Source: Pontibaca salina
Lineage (GTDB): Bacteria; Pseudomonadota; Alphaproteobacteria; Rhodobacterales; Rhodobacteraceae
Assembly (NCBI RefSeq): GCF_016307205.1
Contig: NZ_JAEIJD010000004.1
Coordinates: 62,001-126,000, forward strand
DNA: 64,000 nt
Reading direction: 5' to 3'
Below are positions 8,718 to 17,049 of this stretch, piece after piece. The translations under genes were made by a program, and so were the position numbers. The notes under the pieces are model-generated. The model made no database searches, was not told the DNA's origin, and saw only the letters and a list, made by a program, of their open reading frames with translations. How positions within the stretch are numbered: the stretch's first letter is position 1; every line of letters starts with the position of its first letter.

Positions 8718-9437
8718 ATGCCATTACCGACCATCGTCACCGACATGTTCCGCCGTGTTGAAACCCTCACCTTGATCGCCATTCTGTTTGTCGTCGGCGC
8801 GATCTGGGCGTTCGCCGTACTTGCGGGCCGGGTCGTAAATGGTGATCCATATGCGTTTGATACGGCGATCCTGCTTGCCCTGCGCCAGCCCGAGGATCTG
8901 AGCAATTCGATCGGCGGACCGAAGATTGCTGAGATGATGCGCGATTTCACCGGGCTTGGCAGCGCCCCTGTGCTGACGCTGATCGCCTTTGCCGTGCTGG
9001 TCTTCCTGATCTTGCGGCGCCAGCCTGCGACGGCGCTGTTTCTTGCGGTTGCAATTGTGGGCGGGCAGGCGCTCGGGCATTTGGCAAAAAGCAGTTTTGC
9101 GCGGCCACGTCCCGACATCGTTCCGCATTTTGTCGATGCGGTGTCGGCGTCTTTTCCGTCGGGCCATTCGATGATGGCGGCGGTGACCTATTTGACGTTG
9201 GGTGTCATGTTGGCGCGGACGGAGCGGAAGTTTCGCATGCGCGCCTTTTACATTTCGCTCGCCGTTGTACTGTCGTTTCTTGTGGGCATCAGCCGCTTGT
9301 TTCTGGGTGTGCACTGGCCGACCGATGTACTGGCCGGGTGGACTCTGGGCGCGGCATGGGCGCTTGGCGTTTGGCTTGTGGCACGGATGATGGCCCGCCA
9401 CGGCCAGATTGAAACCAGTTTTCGCGCAGATCAGTAA
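8718..9437 (+). CDS. PAP2-family membrane phosphatase
   Basis: This is a 239-residue integral membrane phosphatidic-acid-phosphatase-type enzyme with about six hydrophobic segments. The three PAP2 motifs are complete: KSSFARPRP, SFPSGHSM with the catalytic-site His, and SRLFLGVHWPTD with the nucleophile His. Family members dephosphorylate phosphatidate, undecaprenyl pyrophosphate or lipid A; the substrate here is not decidable. I start at the ATG at 8718 (AGGA 5 nt upstream). A GTG at 8640 would add 26 polar residues without family character. The gene is divergent from the thi operon. Confidence 0.85.
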   Translation: MPLPTIVTDMFRRVETLTLIAILFVVGAIWAFAVLAGRVVNGDPYAFDTAILLALRQPEDLSNSIGGPKIAEMMRDFTGLGSAPVLTLIAFAVLVFLILRRQPATALFLAVAIVGGQALGHLAKSSFARPRPDIVPHFVDAVSASFPSGHSMMAAVTYLTLGVMLARTERKFRMRAFYISLAVVLSFLVGISRLFLGVHWPTDVLAGWTLGAAWALGVWLVARMMARHGQIETSFRADQ

Positions 9438-9492
9438 CCGGTCGGCGGGCGACTGCCTACTGCGTCCCGACGATTTTCTGTTCCCATGAAAA

Positions 9493-9576
9493 TGGTGGGC
9501 GACCTAGGAATCGAACCTAGCGTGCGTCTCCGCGAGGGAGTTACAGTCCCCTGCCACACCTTGCGGCCTGTCGCCC
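9493..9576 (-). tRNA. tRNA-Tyr (GTA)
   Basis: Read on the minus strand, the acceptor arm GGGCGAC pairs with GTCGCCC, followed by discriminator A and an encoded CCA. The anticodon loop CTGTAAC holds GTA (Tyr). The long variable arm between the anticodon stem and the T arm (CTAGG TTCGATT CCTAG) makes it a class II tRNA, as bacterial tRNA-Tyr is. It is 84 nt including CCA. Confidence 0.95.
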
Positions 9577-9610
9577 ACTGTCAAAGCGCGTTGCGCCCGA
9601 CGTAAAGGCG

Positions 9611-9639
9611 TGATTACAAGCGGGCATTGGGGTCGTCAA
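9611..9639 (-). promoter_or_regulatory. Promoter of tRNA-Tyr
   Basis: On the minus strand TTGACG (9639-9634), a 17-nt spacer and TAATCA (9616-9611) form a good sigma-70 promoter. Initiation near 9604 would leave a 5' leader of about 28 nt ahead of the tRNA. Confidence 0.6.
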
Positions 9640-9697
9640 CCGGAAAAGCTGCTGGATTTGGCGCAAGAGGCAAGACAGCGTGTCAGAGGGCGAGCAA

Positions 9698-10471
9698 ATG
9701 AAAAAACCAAAATGGGTGGTGGACAAGGAAAAGGCCCGTAAAGCCGCTGCTGCTGAAACCGTTTGGCTGTTCGGCCTGCACGCGGTGCGCGATGCGCTGT
9801 TGAACCCGCAGCGGGAAAAGCTGCGCCTGATTGTCACACAAAATGCGCAAGACAAATTGGCCGATGCCATCGCTGCGGCGGAGATCGAGCCGGAGATTTC
9901 GGACCCGCGCCGCTTCGCCGCGCCACTTGATCCCGGATCGGTGCATCAGGGTGCTGCGCTTGAGGTTAAGCCGCTGAATTGGGGCAGTCTGGAAGAGGTC
10001 TGTATCGGGCGCGACGCGCCGCGGGTGATTCTGCTGGATCGGGTCAGTGATCCGCATAATGTGGGCGCGATCTTGCGGTCCGCCGAAGTGCTGGGTGCGT
10101 CCGCTGTGATCGGTATGCGGCATCACGCTGCCCCCGAGACCGGCGCGCTGGCCAAGGCGGCAAGTGGTGCGCTGGAGCGGCAGCCTTATCTGCGTGTGCG
10201 TAATCTGGCTGATACCATCATCGCGTTGCAGAACATGGGTTATCTGGTGCTGGGGCTGGATGGCGAAGCGGAACACACCGTCGAACAGGCAATCGAGGGC
10301 AAAAGTGATCGCGCTGTCGCGCTTGTGCTGGGTGCCGAGGGGCCGGGGCTGCGTGCCAGAACTCGGGACACCGTCGATCAACTGGTCCGGATTGACGCGG
10401 CGGGTGGATTTGGTTCGCTCAATGTGTCGAATGCGGCGGCAATTGCCCTATATGCAAGCCGACGCCGCTGA
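9698..10471 (+). CDS. rlmB: 23S rRNA 2'-O-ribose methyltransferase, TrmH/SpoU family (RlmB-like)
   Basis: It should methylate a ribose 2'-OH, most likely G2251 of 23S rRNA, using S-adenosylmethionine. The 257-residue protein has the N-terminal L30e-like substrate domain (WLFGLHAVRDALLNPQR at residues about 24-40) and a C-terminal SPOUT domain. The SPOUT motifs are all there: DPHNVGAILRSAEVLGA, LVLGAEGPGLR and SLNVSNAAAIALY, which form the trefoil-knot cofactor site. The ATG at 9698 has GAGG 8 nt upstream; a GTG at 9680 is less likely. It is divergent from tRNA-Tyr. RlmB versus another TrmH-family methylase is a family-level call. Confidence 0.88.
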   Translation: MKKPKWVVDKEKARKAAAAETVWLFGLHAVRDALLNPQREKLRLIVTQNAQDKLADAIAAAEIEPEISDPRRFAAPLDPGSVHQGAALEVKPLNWGSLEEVCIGRDAPRVILLDRVSDPHNVGAILRSAEVLGASAVIGMRHHAAPETGALAKAASGALERQPYLRVRNLADTIIALQNMGYLVLGLDGEAEHTVEQAIEGKSDRAVALVLGAEGPGLRARTRDTVDQLVRIDAAGGFGSLNVSNAAAIALYASRRR

Positions 10472-10621
10472 CAGGAAACCCGGCTATGCGCCAGCTTTTA
10501 CAGCCTCATGTGATCACGTAAGCGAGAGCGGCCTTTCCTTACGCGATACAAAGCCTACATAGATAAGTGACTGCGGGGACTGGAACCTCCCGCAGTACTT
10601 CACTGTCCCTCGTTCCGCACT
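10472..10621 (+). other. Hairpin-rich interval after rlmB (possible 3' UTR or sRNA)
   Basis: There is no coding frame with family character here. Two inverted repeats precede the terminator at 10622: ATCACGTAAG (10513-10522) with CTTACGCGAT (10538-10547), one mismatch; and ACTGCGGG (10570-10577) with CCCGCAGT (10589-10596), perfect, whose 11-nt loop is GACTGGAACCT. With the terminator this gives three stem-loops in a row, the layout of a small RNA, but no convincing promoter could be fixed. Confidence 0.3.
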
Positions 10622-10655
10622 GGCGTTCAAGGCTTGTCCTTGGACGCCTTTCTTT
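10622..10655 (+). terminator. Rho-independent terminator after rlmB
   Basis: An 11-bp stem, GGCGTTCAAGG (10622-10632) with CCTTGGACGCC (10638-10648) and one G-U pair, has a 5-nt loop and is followed by TTTCTTT. It is oriented for plus-strand transcription and lies just before the convergent hisE stop. Confidence 0.75.
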
Positions 10656-10678
10656 GATCAGACATGGCCGGTGGCGAA

Positions 10679-10996
10679 TCAATGTCCGCTCCGGTTTGCC
10701 TTCTCGTCGAGACCCGATTGCCCCTGCCGCCGGGCCAGTTCACCCAGAACATCGTCAAGCGTCACATCCTGCGCGGCGAGCATGACCAGCAGGTGATACA
10801 GAACATCCGCCGCTTCGCGCGTCAGGGCCGGGCGGTCGCCCTTGATGGCCTCGATAATGGCTTCAACTGCCTCTTCACCGAATTTTTCAGCGCATTTCTC
10901 GGGACCTTTTGCCAACAATTTGGCGGTCCAGCTATTGTCGGGGTCCGACCCTTTGCGGCTTTCGATGGTATGCCAAAGCTCTTCCAGAACGCTCAT
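10679..10996 (-). CDS. hisE: Phosphoribosyl-ATP pyrophosphatase
   Basis: HisE hydrolyses phosphoribosyl-ATP to phosphoribosyl-AMP, the second step of histidine synthesis. The 105-residue all-alpha protein has the MazG-like fold and the family signature: [20 protein letters not shown] (EExxE metal site) and [14 protein letters not shown] (ExxD). The ATG at 10996 overlaps the hisF stop (ATGA), so the start is clear. It is the last gene of the cluster; hisI, often fused to hisE in enterics, is separate and outside the window. Confidence 0.95.
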   Translation of the reverse strand: MSVLEELWHTIESRKGSDPDNSWTAKLLAKGPEKCAEKFGEEAVEAIIEAIKGDRPALTREAADVLYHLLVMLAAQDVTLDDVLGELARRQGQSGLDEKANRSGH

Positions 10997-11754
10997 GTCA
11001 GGCGCACCTCGATGCCGGCAGCGGCCATGTGTTCCTTGGCCTGCGCAATGGTATACTCGCCGAAGTGGAAGATCGACGCGGCCAGCACGGCACTGGCATG
11101 GCCGTCGCGCACACCTTCCACCAGATGATCCAGGGTGCCGACACCGCCCGAAGCGATCACCGGCACGTCCACCGCATCGGCGATGGCGCGGGTCAGGGGG
11201 ATGTTGAACCCGGCACGGGTGCCGTCGCGGTCCATCGAGGTCAATAGGATCTCGCCCGCGCCCTTGTCGGTGATCATGCGGGCAAATTCCACCGCGTCGA
11301 TGCCGGTGGCCTTGCGTCCGCCATGGGTGAATATCTCCCATTTGCCGGGGCTCACGGTCTTGGCGTCGATGGCGACGACAATGCACTGGCTGCCAAAGCG
11401 GTCGGCGGCGCGTGCCACCACATCGGGGTCTGCCACGGCGGCCGAGTTGAACGACACCTTGTCGGCTCCGGCCAGCAGCAGGTCGCGCACATCTTCGGGG
11501 GTGCGCACACCGCCGCCCACGGTCAGCGGGATATAGCAGTTCTCGGCGGTGCGTCGGACCACGTCATGCATGGTGCCGCGGTTTTCATGGGTGGCGTGGA
11601 TGTCGAGAAAACACAGTTCGTCCGCGCCCGCGGCATCATAGGCGCGTGCAGATTCTACCGGGTCGCCGGCATCGACCAGATCGACGAAATTGACGCCCTT
11701 GACGACACGGCCATCGGCCACGTCAAGACAGGGAATGATACGGGTTTTCAGCAT
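10993..11754 (-). CDS. hisF: Imidazole glycerol phosphate synthase, cyclase subunit
   Basis: HisF takes ammonia from HisH and converts PRFAR to imidazole glycerol phosphate and AICAR. The 253-residue (beta-alpha)8 barrel starts with the family's [19 protein letters not shown] (catalytic Asp at about residue 11) and carries [23 protein letters not shown] and [13 protein letters not shown] with the second catalytic Asp near 130, then [12 protein letters not shown]. About 80 nt separate it from hisA upstream on the minus strand. Confidence 0.97.
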   Translation of the reverse strand: MLKTRIIPCLDVADGRVVKGVNFVDLVDAGDPVESARAYDAAGADELCFLDIHATHENRGTMHDVVRRTAENCYIPLTVGGGVRTPEDVRDLLLAGADKVSFNSAAVADPDVVARAADRFGSQCIVVAIDAKTVSPGKWEIFTHGGRKATGIDAVEFARMITDKGAGEILLTSMDRDGTRAGFNIPLTRAIADAVDVPVIASGGVGTLDHLVEGVRDGHASAVLAASIFHFGEYTIAQAKEHMAAAGIEVRLT

Positions 11755-11834
11755 GACGGTTTCCTTCTGCTGCGGGTCTAGCGCATTTACCGGCTTTCGC
11801 CATTGTCGTGGCGCAACACCGGCTCCCGAGCCGT

Positions 11835-12557
11835 TTACGCCTTGAGCGTTGCCAGGGCCGCGCCCAGATCCAGAGCGCCATCATAGAGCGCCCGCCCCGA
11901 GATCACACCATTCAGGGCGACGCCGCAATCGCGTAACGCGATCAGGTCGTCCAACGAAGATACCCCGCCCGACGCGATCACCGGGATCGACACCGCCCGC
12001 GCCAGATCGGCGGTGGCCTGCACGTTCGGCCCCTTCATCGCACCATCGCGCAGGATGTCGGTGTAAATGATTGCGGCAACGCCCGCATCCTCGAATGAGC
12101 GCGCCAGATCAGTCACCATAACATCGGTTTCCTCGGCCCAGCCCTTGGTCGCGACACGGCCCCCGCGGGCGTCGATACCAACCGCGATCTGACCCGGGAA
12201 CGCGCGTGCAGCTTCGCGCACCAGATCGGGATTTTCCACCGCGACCGTGCCGAGGATGACGCGCGCCAAGCCCTTTTCGATCCAGGTTTCGATGGTTTTC
12301 ATGTCGCGGATACCACCGCCCAACTGCGCTGGTACGGTGCTGGCCGCAAGAATCGCTTCGACCGGGGCAGCATTGACCGGTTCGCCCGCAAAAGCGCCGT
12401 TCAGATCCACCAAGTGCAGCCATTCGCATCCGGAATTGATAAATTCGCGCGCTTGGGCGGCAGGGTCGTCATTGAATACGGTCACGCGCTCCATCTCGCC
12501 CTGTACAAGGCGCACGGCCTGCCCATCCTTGAGGTCGATTGCGGGATAGAGGATCAT
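11835..12557 (-). CDS. hisA: ProFAR isomerase (HisA)
   Basis: HisA isomerises ProFAR to PRFAR by an Amadori rearrangement. The 240-residue half-barrel-repeat protein starts [20 protein letters not shown], with the catalytic Asp at residue 8; other family segments are [32 protein letters not shown], the second catalytic Asp in [12 protein letters not shown] and [12 protein letters not shown]. The ATG at 12557 gives the standard N-terminus; two upstream in-frame starts would add 6 or 14 unconserved residues. It lies between hisH and hisF on the minus strand. Confidence 0.96.
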   Translation of the reverse strand: MILYPAIDLKDGQAVRLVQGEMERVTVFNDDPAAQAREFINSGCEWLHLVDLNGAFAGEPVNAAPVEAILAASTVPAQLGGGIRDMKTIETWIEKGLARVILGTVAVENPDLVREAARAFPGQIAVGIDARGGRVATKGWAEETDVMVTDLARSFEDAGVAAIIYTDILRDGAMKGPNVQATADLARAVSIPVIASGGVSSLDDLIALRDCGVALNGVISGRALYDGALDLGAALATLKA

Positions 12558-12665
12558 GTCAGCGGCCTTTTCCATGTCGATTTCACCGCGATATGACACA
12601 AGGCACGGGCGATATGCAACGCGCCATGCGAATCAATCGCGCGTCGAGAGCGGGCAGGGTCGGCG

Positions 12666-13304
12666 CTAAGGTGTCCAGCGCAAGAAGTTGGCGATCATGC
12701 GCAAACCCACTGCCTGGCTTTTCTCGGGGTGGAACTGCATGCCAATCATGGTGTCGCGTCCGACCACGGCTGTCACGTCGCCACCGTAATTGACATGCGC
12801 CAGACGCTGCGCCGGGGTGGTGACACGAAAATGATAGGAGTGCACGAAATAGGCATGGTCGCCGGTTTTGACCCCGTCAAACACGGGGTGGGGCGCGTCG
12901 ATCACCAGATCGTTCCAGCCCATATGCGGCACCTTCAGCGCCGGGTCATCGGGCGTGATTTTTACGACCTCGCCACCGATCCATCCCAGACCGGACGTGT
13001 CGCTGTATTCACGGCCCCATTCGGCCATCAATTGCATGCCGACACAGATACCCAGAAATGGGCGGGCATGCTGCTCCACCGCCTCGCGTAGCGCGTCGTA
13101 CAGGCCCGATTGCCCGCGCAGCGCCGCAGCACAGGCGGGAAAGGCGCCGTCGCCCGGCAGCACGATCCGGTCGGCCCGTGCCACCACATCCGCATCCGAG
13201 GTGACGGTGACGGTGCCGCCGTCTATCTCGCGTGCCATCCGCTGGAACGCCTTTTCCGCCGAATGGAGGTTGCCGCTTTCGTAATCGATGATCGCGGTCA
13301 GCAT
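12666..13304 (-). CDS. hisH: Imidazole glycerol phosphate synthase, glutaminase subunit
   Basis: HisH releases ammonia from glutamine and channels it to HisF. This is a 212-residue class I amidotransferase. It has DYESGNLHSAEKAF near the N-terminus, the nucleophile Cys in FLGICVGMQLMAEWG (residue about 87) and the His-Glu pair in GMQFHPEKSQ near the C-terminus. The ATG at 13304 gives the family start (MLTAIIDYESGN). It begins 4 nt after the hisB stop, and about 108 nt without a gene separate it from hisA. Confidence 0.96.
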   Translation of the reverse strand: MLTAIIDYESGNLHSAEKAFQRMAREIDGGTVTVTSDADVVARADRIVLPGDGAFPACAAALRGQSGLYDALREAVEQHARPFLGICVGMQLMAEWGREYSDTSGLGWIGGEVVKITPDDPALKVPHMGWNDLVIDAPHPVFDGVKTGDHAYFVHSYHFRVTTPAQRLAHVNYGGDVTAVVGRDTMIGMQFHPEKSQAVGLRMIANFLRWTP

Positions 13305-13308
13305 CCGA

Positions 13309-13896
13309 TCACAACGCGCCCTTGGTCGAGGGCACCGCGTCAGATTTGCGCGGGTCGGTCTCGACAGCGATGCGCAGCGCGCGGGCCACCGCCTTGAAGG
13401 TCGCCTCGGCGATATGGTGGCTGTTAAAGCCGTGCAGCGCATCCAGATGCAGGGTGATCCCGCCATGTGTCGAAAATGCCTGAAAGAACTCGCGTACGAG
13501 TTCGCTGTCGAATGTGCCGATTTTCTGCGTCGGAAGGTTCACGTTCCAAGCGAGAAAAGGCCGTGCAGACAGGTCCAGCGCACAACGCACCAGCGCGTCA
13601 TCCATCGGCAGCAGGCACGAGCCATAGCGGTTGATGCCGCGCTTGTCGCCCAATGCCTTGGCCAGCGCCTGCCCCAGCGCGATGCCGGTGTCCTCAACAG
13701 TGTGGTGGTCATCGATATGCAGATCGCCCTTAGTGCGCACCTTCATGTCGATCAGCGAATGACGCGCCAACTGGTCCAGCATGTGATCGAAAAAACCAAC
13801 GCCGGTATCATTGTCGTAAGCGCCGCTGCCGTCGAGATTGATTTCGACATTGATGTCGGTCTCGGCGGTTTTGCGGGCAATCTGGCTGGTGCGCAT
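13309..13896 (-). CDS. hisB: Imidazoleglycerol-phosphate dehydratase
   Basis: HisB dehydrates imidazole glycerol phosphate to imidazole acetol phosphate. At 195 residues it is the stand-alone dehydratase, without the phosphatase domain fused in enterics. The Mn-binding histidine/glutamate motifs are intact: [16 protein letters not shown] (residues about 36-51), [14 protein letters not shown] (about 66-79) and the C-terminal repeats [23 protein letters not shown]. The ATG at 13896 follows an AGGAAAGG ribosome site. It is the first his gene in the run hisB-hisH-hisA-hisF-hisE. Confidence 0.97.
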   Translation of the reverse strand: MRTSQIARKTAETDINVEINLDGSGAYDNDTGVGFFDHMLDQLARHSLIDMKVRTKGDLHIDDHHTVEDTGIALGQALAKALGDKRGINRYGSCLLPMDDALVRCALDLSARPFLAWNVNLPTQKIGTFDSELVREFFQAFSTHGGITLHLDALHGFNSHHIAEATFKAVARALRIAVETDPRKSDAVPSTKGAL

Positions 13897-14113
13897 TTGC
13901 GGCCCTTTCCTGTCTGTTCGGGCTGCTTATAGGCGCGCGGCGCGCCGCTTTCTAGTCAGTTTGCGTCGGCGCGCCTTGGTACTTCCTATTATGCTTTTAT
14001 GGCTGCCGGGTCGGTCCGAAGCCGTTGAAAAGCTTTTGCCACCGAAAACCGGGCCGTCACGGCCGGAGCGGCGACGGAGGGGCACGAGGCGAAATCAGCT
14101 TTCAGGCTATGCT

Positions 14114-14338
14114 CTATCGGCAACAGGATTTGCCTTCTTGAACCGGTGGGCAAGGGGCCGTCGCATAGGAGCAATAAACACAGCAGTCGCCTTCGCGCGG
14201 TCTTAACACCGTATGGCAAGCGGCGCACTCATAGAACCACTGGCAGGAATCGGTGGGCATCGTTTCGGTGGCTGCGTGACCACAAGACGGGCACGTCAGC
14301 GTTGTTTGCCGGATTGTTTCAGAGCCGTCATTTGTCAT
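14114..14338 (-). CDS. GDCCVxC-domain small cysteine-rich protein
   Basis: This 74-residue protein has ten cysteines. An N-terminal CPSCGH pair and a CAACH pair resemble a zinc ribbon, and the centre holds the diagnostic GDCCVYCSYATAPCPPVQ. NCBI names such proteins GDCCVxC domain-containing (seleno)proteins; some homologues carry selenocysteine in the motif, here it is plain cysteine. Family members often lie near mercury or other metal-resistance genes, but none is seen here. The function is unknown; thiol-based metal handling is a guess. A 217-nt interval without a gene separates it from hisB. Confidence 0.75.
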   Translation of the reverse strand: MTNDGSETIRQTTLTCPSCGHAATETMPTDSCQWFYECAACHTVLRPREGDCCVYCSYATAPCPPVQEGKSCCR

Positions 14339-14497
14339 AGCGTATGCCTGCGAAAATGCTAACGCCGGTCACGTCGGCAATCAATCAGCATTTCAAAGAT
14401 GCCGAGATCGCTTGACCCTGTCACGGCTGCAGACGGGGATTGCACGCGGCAGTGGGGCGTGTCAGCTTGGGGTGGACCTGATCCAGAGGCCGAACCC

Positions 14498-14737
14498 ATG
14501 ACAACCTGTGTTTTCATTCAGATTCGCTGCAAGCCCGGCACTACCTATAAAGTTGCCGAGGAAATTGCCTTGCGCGAAATTCATTCCGAGCTTCATTCCA
14601 CCAGCGGTAATTATGACCTGCTGATGAAACTGTACATTCCACCGCAGGAAGATGTCGGCAAATACATCAACGATCATCTGCTCGACATTCCCGATATCGA
14701 GCGCTCGCTCACCACGATCACGTTCAAGGCGTTCTGA
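14498..14737 (+). CDS. Stand-alone Lrp/AsnC ligand-binding (RAM) domain protein
   Basis: This 79-residue protein consists only of the RAM/AsnC effector domain: TTCVFIQIRCKPGTTYKVA, then TSGNYDLLMKLYIPP and DIERSLTTITFKAF match the beta-alpha-beta-beta-alpha-beta pattern. There is no helix-turn-helix, so it is not a DNA-binding Lrp by itself. SraA/DM1-type single-domain RAM proteins bind amino acids and may form mixed oligomers with full-length Lrp proteins. The ATG at 14498 has AGAGG 8 nt upstream. The Fsr-like exporter follows 66 nt later on the same strand. Confidence 0.8.
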   Translation: MTTCVFIQIRCKPGTTYKVAEEIALREIHSELHSTSGNYDLLMKLYIPPQEDVGKYINDHLLDIPDIERSLTTITFKAF

Positions 14738-14803
14738 CCCGCCATTGTCCCGCCTGCGCGATGGCAGACCCGGAATGGGCGCACGGTGATAGAGGCAAGC
14801 GAT

Positions 14804-16003
14804 ATGACTGCAGCGGATAGCAGAACGCCCGACAGCGCCACTTGGCTGGTGATTATCGGCGTCAGCCTGTGTCACATGCTCAACGATGTGATGCAGTCGT
14901 TGCTGGCGGCGATCTATCCGCTGCTGCGCGCCGAATTTGCGCTGGATTTCTGGCAGATCGGGCTGATGACTTTTGCGTTTCAGGTGACCGCGTCGCTGCT
15001 GCAACCGCTGATTGGGCTGGTCACGGACCGACGCCCGTTCCCCTATGCGCTGCCGCTGGGCATGGGATCGACGATGATCGGGCTGATCCTGCTGGCACTT
15101 GCGGGTGAGTATGGGGTGCTGCTGGTCGGGGCGATGCTGATCGGGCTTGGCTCGGCGATCTTCCACCCCGAGGCATCTCGGGTCGCGCGCTTGGCCTCCG
15201 GCGGGCGGTTCGGCGCGGCGCAGTCTGTGTTTCAAGTCGGCGGGAATTTCGGCACCGCCATCGGCCCGCTGCTGGCGGCCTTTATCGTGCTGCCATTGGG
15301 GCGGCCCAGCATTGCGTGGTTCTCGCTGGCGGCCTTGCTGGGCATCGTGATCCTGTCGCAGGTCAGCGCGTGGTATGGCCGCTGGCAAAGAACCAATGCT
15401 GCGCGCGGGTCGGCACCGGCCTCATTGCCGCTGCCGCGCCGCCGGGTGCAAATCGCGCTGATCGTGCTGGCGCTGCTGGTCTTTACCAAGAACATCTATA
15501 CCGCCAGCATGACCAGCTATTACATCTTCTTTCTGATTGACCGCTTCGACCTGTCCACACAGAGCGCGCAGGTGATGCTGTTTCTGTTTTTGGGTGCGAT
15601 GCCGGTCGGGGTGGCGCTGGGCGGCGCGATTGGCGACCGGGTCGGCCCGCTGACTGTGATCTGGGTGTCGATACTGGGCGTGCTGCCGTTTACGCTGATG
15701 CTGCCCTATGTCTCGCTGTTTTGGACCGGGGCACTGTCGGTGATAATCGGGGTGATCCTTGCCGCAGCGTTTCCGGCCATCGTGGTTTTCGCGCAAGAGT
15801 TGGTGCCGGGCCGGGTCGGCATGGTTGCCGGGATGTTCTTTGGCTTTGCCTTCGGCATGGCGGGTATCGCGGCGGCGGTGCTGGGGGTGCTGGCCGACAG
15901 TCGCGGGATCGAGTTCGTCTATCGCGTGTGCGCGTATCTGCCGCTGCTGGGCCTGTTGACCGTCTTTCTCCCTCGACGCCATGAAATGGCGCGCTGCGCC
16001 TAG
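14804..16003 (+). CDS. MFS exporter, fosmidomycin-resistance (Fsr) family
   Basis: A 399-residue polytopic membrane protein with about 12 transmembrane segments. The N-terminal ISLCHMLNDVMQSLLAAIYPLL-like stretch (HxxxDxxQxxxxxxxP) is characteristic of Fsr-type MFS transporters, and GLVTDRRP carries the loop 2-3 motif. FHPEASRVAR after TM4 is another Fsr hallmark. The family exports fosmidomycin in E. coli; the natural substrate is unknown. The ATG at 14804 has AGAGG 8 nt upstream, better than the GTG at 14786. It may be cotranscribed with the RAM-domain gene before it. Confidence 0.82.
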   Translation: MTAADSRTPDSATWLVIIGVSLCHMLNDVMQSLLAAIYPLLRAEFALDFWQIGLMTFAFQVTASLLQPLIGLVTDRRPFPYALPLGMGSTMIGLILLALAGEYGVLLVGAMLIGLGSAIFHPEASRVARLASGGRFGAAQSVFQVGGNFGTAIGPLLAAFIVLPLGRPSIAWFSLAALLGIVILSQVSAWYGRWQRTNAARGSAPASLPLPRRRVQIALIVLALLVFTKNIYTASMTSYYIFFLIDRFDLSTQSAQVMLFLFLGAMPVGVALGGAIGDRVGPLTVIWVSILGVLPFTLMLPYVSLFWTGALSVIIGVILAAAFPAIVVFAQELVPGRVGMVAGMFFGFAFGMAGIAAAVLGVLADSRGIEFVYRVCAYLPLLGLLTVFLPRRHEMARCA

Positions 16004-16019
16004 AAAAACGTTAAATTTC

Positions 16020-16048
16020 GGGAACCTTTTGCGCCCAGGCGCATCCAA
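16020..16048 (+). promoter_or_regulatory. ECF-type promoter, probably autoregulated
   Basis: GGGAACC (16020-16026) matches the GGAAC -35 element used by most ECF sigma factors. After a 16-nt spacer counted from GGAAC comes CATCCAA (16042-16048) at the -10 position. The next genes are the three-gene operon whose last member is an ECF sigma factor, as expected for autoregulation. A 6-bp hairpin, CAGGCC (16058-16063) with GGCCTG (16070-16075), would lie in the 5' UTR. Confidence 0.5.
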
Positions 16049-16102
16049 TGGTTCAGACAGGCCAGCAACGGCCTGGGCTGAATGTGGAAAAAGGAACATG
16101 AA

Positions 16103-16528
16103 ATGACCCGATTTTTCGCCACTGTTGCGGCGCTCTCCATGGTGGCAATCACCCCGGCTTTTGCGCATGGTCCGGAGGAGGCCGTCGCCACCTATCCGCC
16201 GGAAGCGCCCTATCAGAAGGTCAGCGATCTGGTGGCACTGCCCGATTTCCTGCCCGGTATGGGAGAGCTTTACGTCAATCCCGAGACCCTGCCGGCGGGG
16301 CCGTTTGTCGCCTATGATCATGACGGGCAATTGGTCAGCTCGACCTACATGATCCCGACTGCGGCCATGAACCCCGAGATGAGCTTTGACAATCTCGCGG
16401 TTCCGACCGTCTTGGTCGATCATACGGATATCTATTACAACGCCGGCCATCCGGGCGTGGAAGAACCCCATATCCATATCGTGCTTTGGGCTGTCTCGCC
16501 CGAGGACGAAGCCAGAGTGGCCGAATAA
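16103..16528 (+). CDS. Secreted protein, possibly TTHB210-like (DUF5602)
   Basis: A 141-residue exported protein: residues 1-21 are a Sec signal peptide ending in AFA|HG. The mature part has PFVAYDHDGQLVSSTYMIP, then VDHTDIYYNAGHPGVEEPHIHIVLW split over two strands, giving a histidine-rich PHIHI end that could bind metal. The layout (small polar strand, YMIP, PHxH) recalls the TTHB210-like family, whose founding Thermus gene is controlled by an ECF sigma/anti-sigma pair; this is recognition from memory and tentative. The ATG at 16103 has AAGGAA 7 nt upstream. The cupredoxin gene starts 1 nt after its stop. Confidence 0.5.
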   Translation: MTRFFATVAALSMVAITPAFAHGPEEAVATYPPEAPYQKVSDLVALPDFLPGMGELYVNPETLPAGPFVAYDHDGQLVSSTYMIPTAAMNPEMSFDNLAVPTVLVDHTDIYYNAGHPGVEEPHIHIVLWAVSPEDEARVAE

Positions 16529-16529
16529 G

Positions 16530-17048
16530 GTGCGGCGCAGGCGCTTTCTGGGGGCGGGCGGCAGCGCGGTTGCCGGCCTCTCCCTCTTGCCCGGCTTTGC
16601 GCTGGGCGCTGATGTCGTTGAAATAGGTATGTCGGGGCGGCCCGACGGTTCGAAAGTCTGGTTTGATCCGCTCGGTGTGCTGATTCAGCCCGGCCAGACG
16701 GTTCGCTGGACCAACCATGACAAGGGCAATTCGCACACTGCCACAGCCTATGCCCCTGAAAACCAAGGTCATCCGCGCCGCATTCCCGACGGGGCCACGC
16801 CATTCGACAGCGATTATTTGCTGCCGGGGGAAAGTTTCGAGACAGTTCTCACTGTGCCGGGGGTCTATGATTACCTCTGCCTGCCTCACGAAATGGCCGG
16901 CATGGTCGGGCGTATCATTGTGGCCGCCCCCGAGCCGGGCGATTTAACCGGCTATCCCGACGGTGATCTGCCCAAGGTGGTGCTTGACGGGTTTCCGTCC
17001 ATCACTGAAATTTTGAAACAGAAAAACGTTTACCGAATGGGTGGATGA
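16530..17048 (+). CDS. Tat-exported cupredoxin (plastocyanin/amicyanin-type blue copper protein)
   Basis: A 172-residue protein with a twin-arginine signal (RRRRFLGAGG at residues 2-11, then a hydrophobic stretch to about 28), implying export of a folded cofactor protein. Type 1 copper ligands are visible: His in TNHDKGNSHTA (HTA His) and Cys-His-Met in YLCLPHEMAGM. It should carry electrons in the periplasm or act as a copper-binding sensor partner. The start is GTG at 16530, directly after the preceding stop, because it is the only one giving the Tat signal; AGAGTGG lies 9 nt upstream. Its stop overlaps the start region of the sigma gene. Confidence 0.82.
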   Translation: MRRRRFLGAGGSAVAGLSLLPGFALGADVVEIGMSGRPDGSKVWFDPLGVLIQPGQTVRWTNHDKGNSHTATAYAPENQGHPRRIPDGATPFDSDYLLPGESFETVLTVPGVYDYLCLPHEMAGMVGRIIVAAPEPGDLTGYPDGDLPKVVLDGFPSITEILKQKNVYRMGG

Positions 17049-17049
17049 C

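Noticed and set aside
13938-13966. GGCGCGCCG repeats upstream of hisB
   Set aside because: The two copies could pair, but each is itself palindromic, there is no T-run on either strand, and such GC-rich palindromes are common here. Not called as a terminator.
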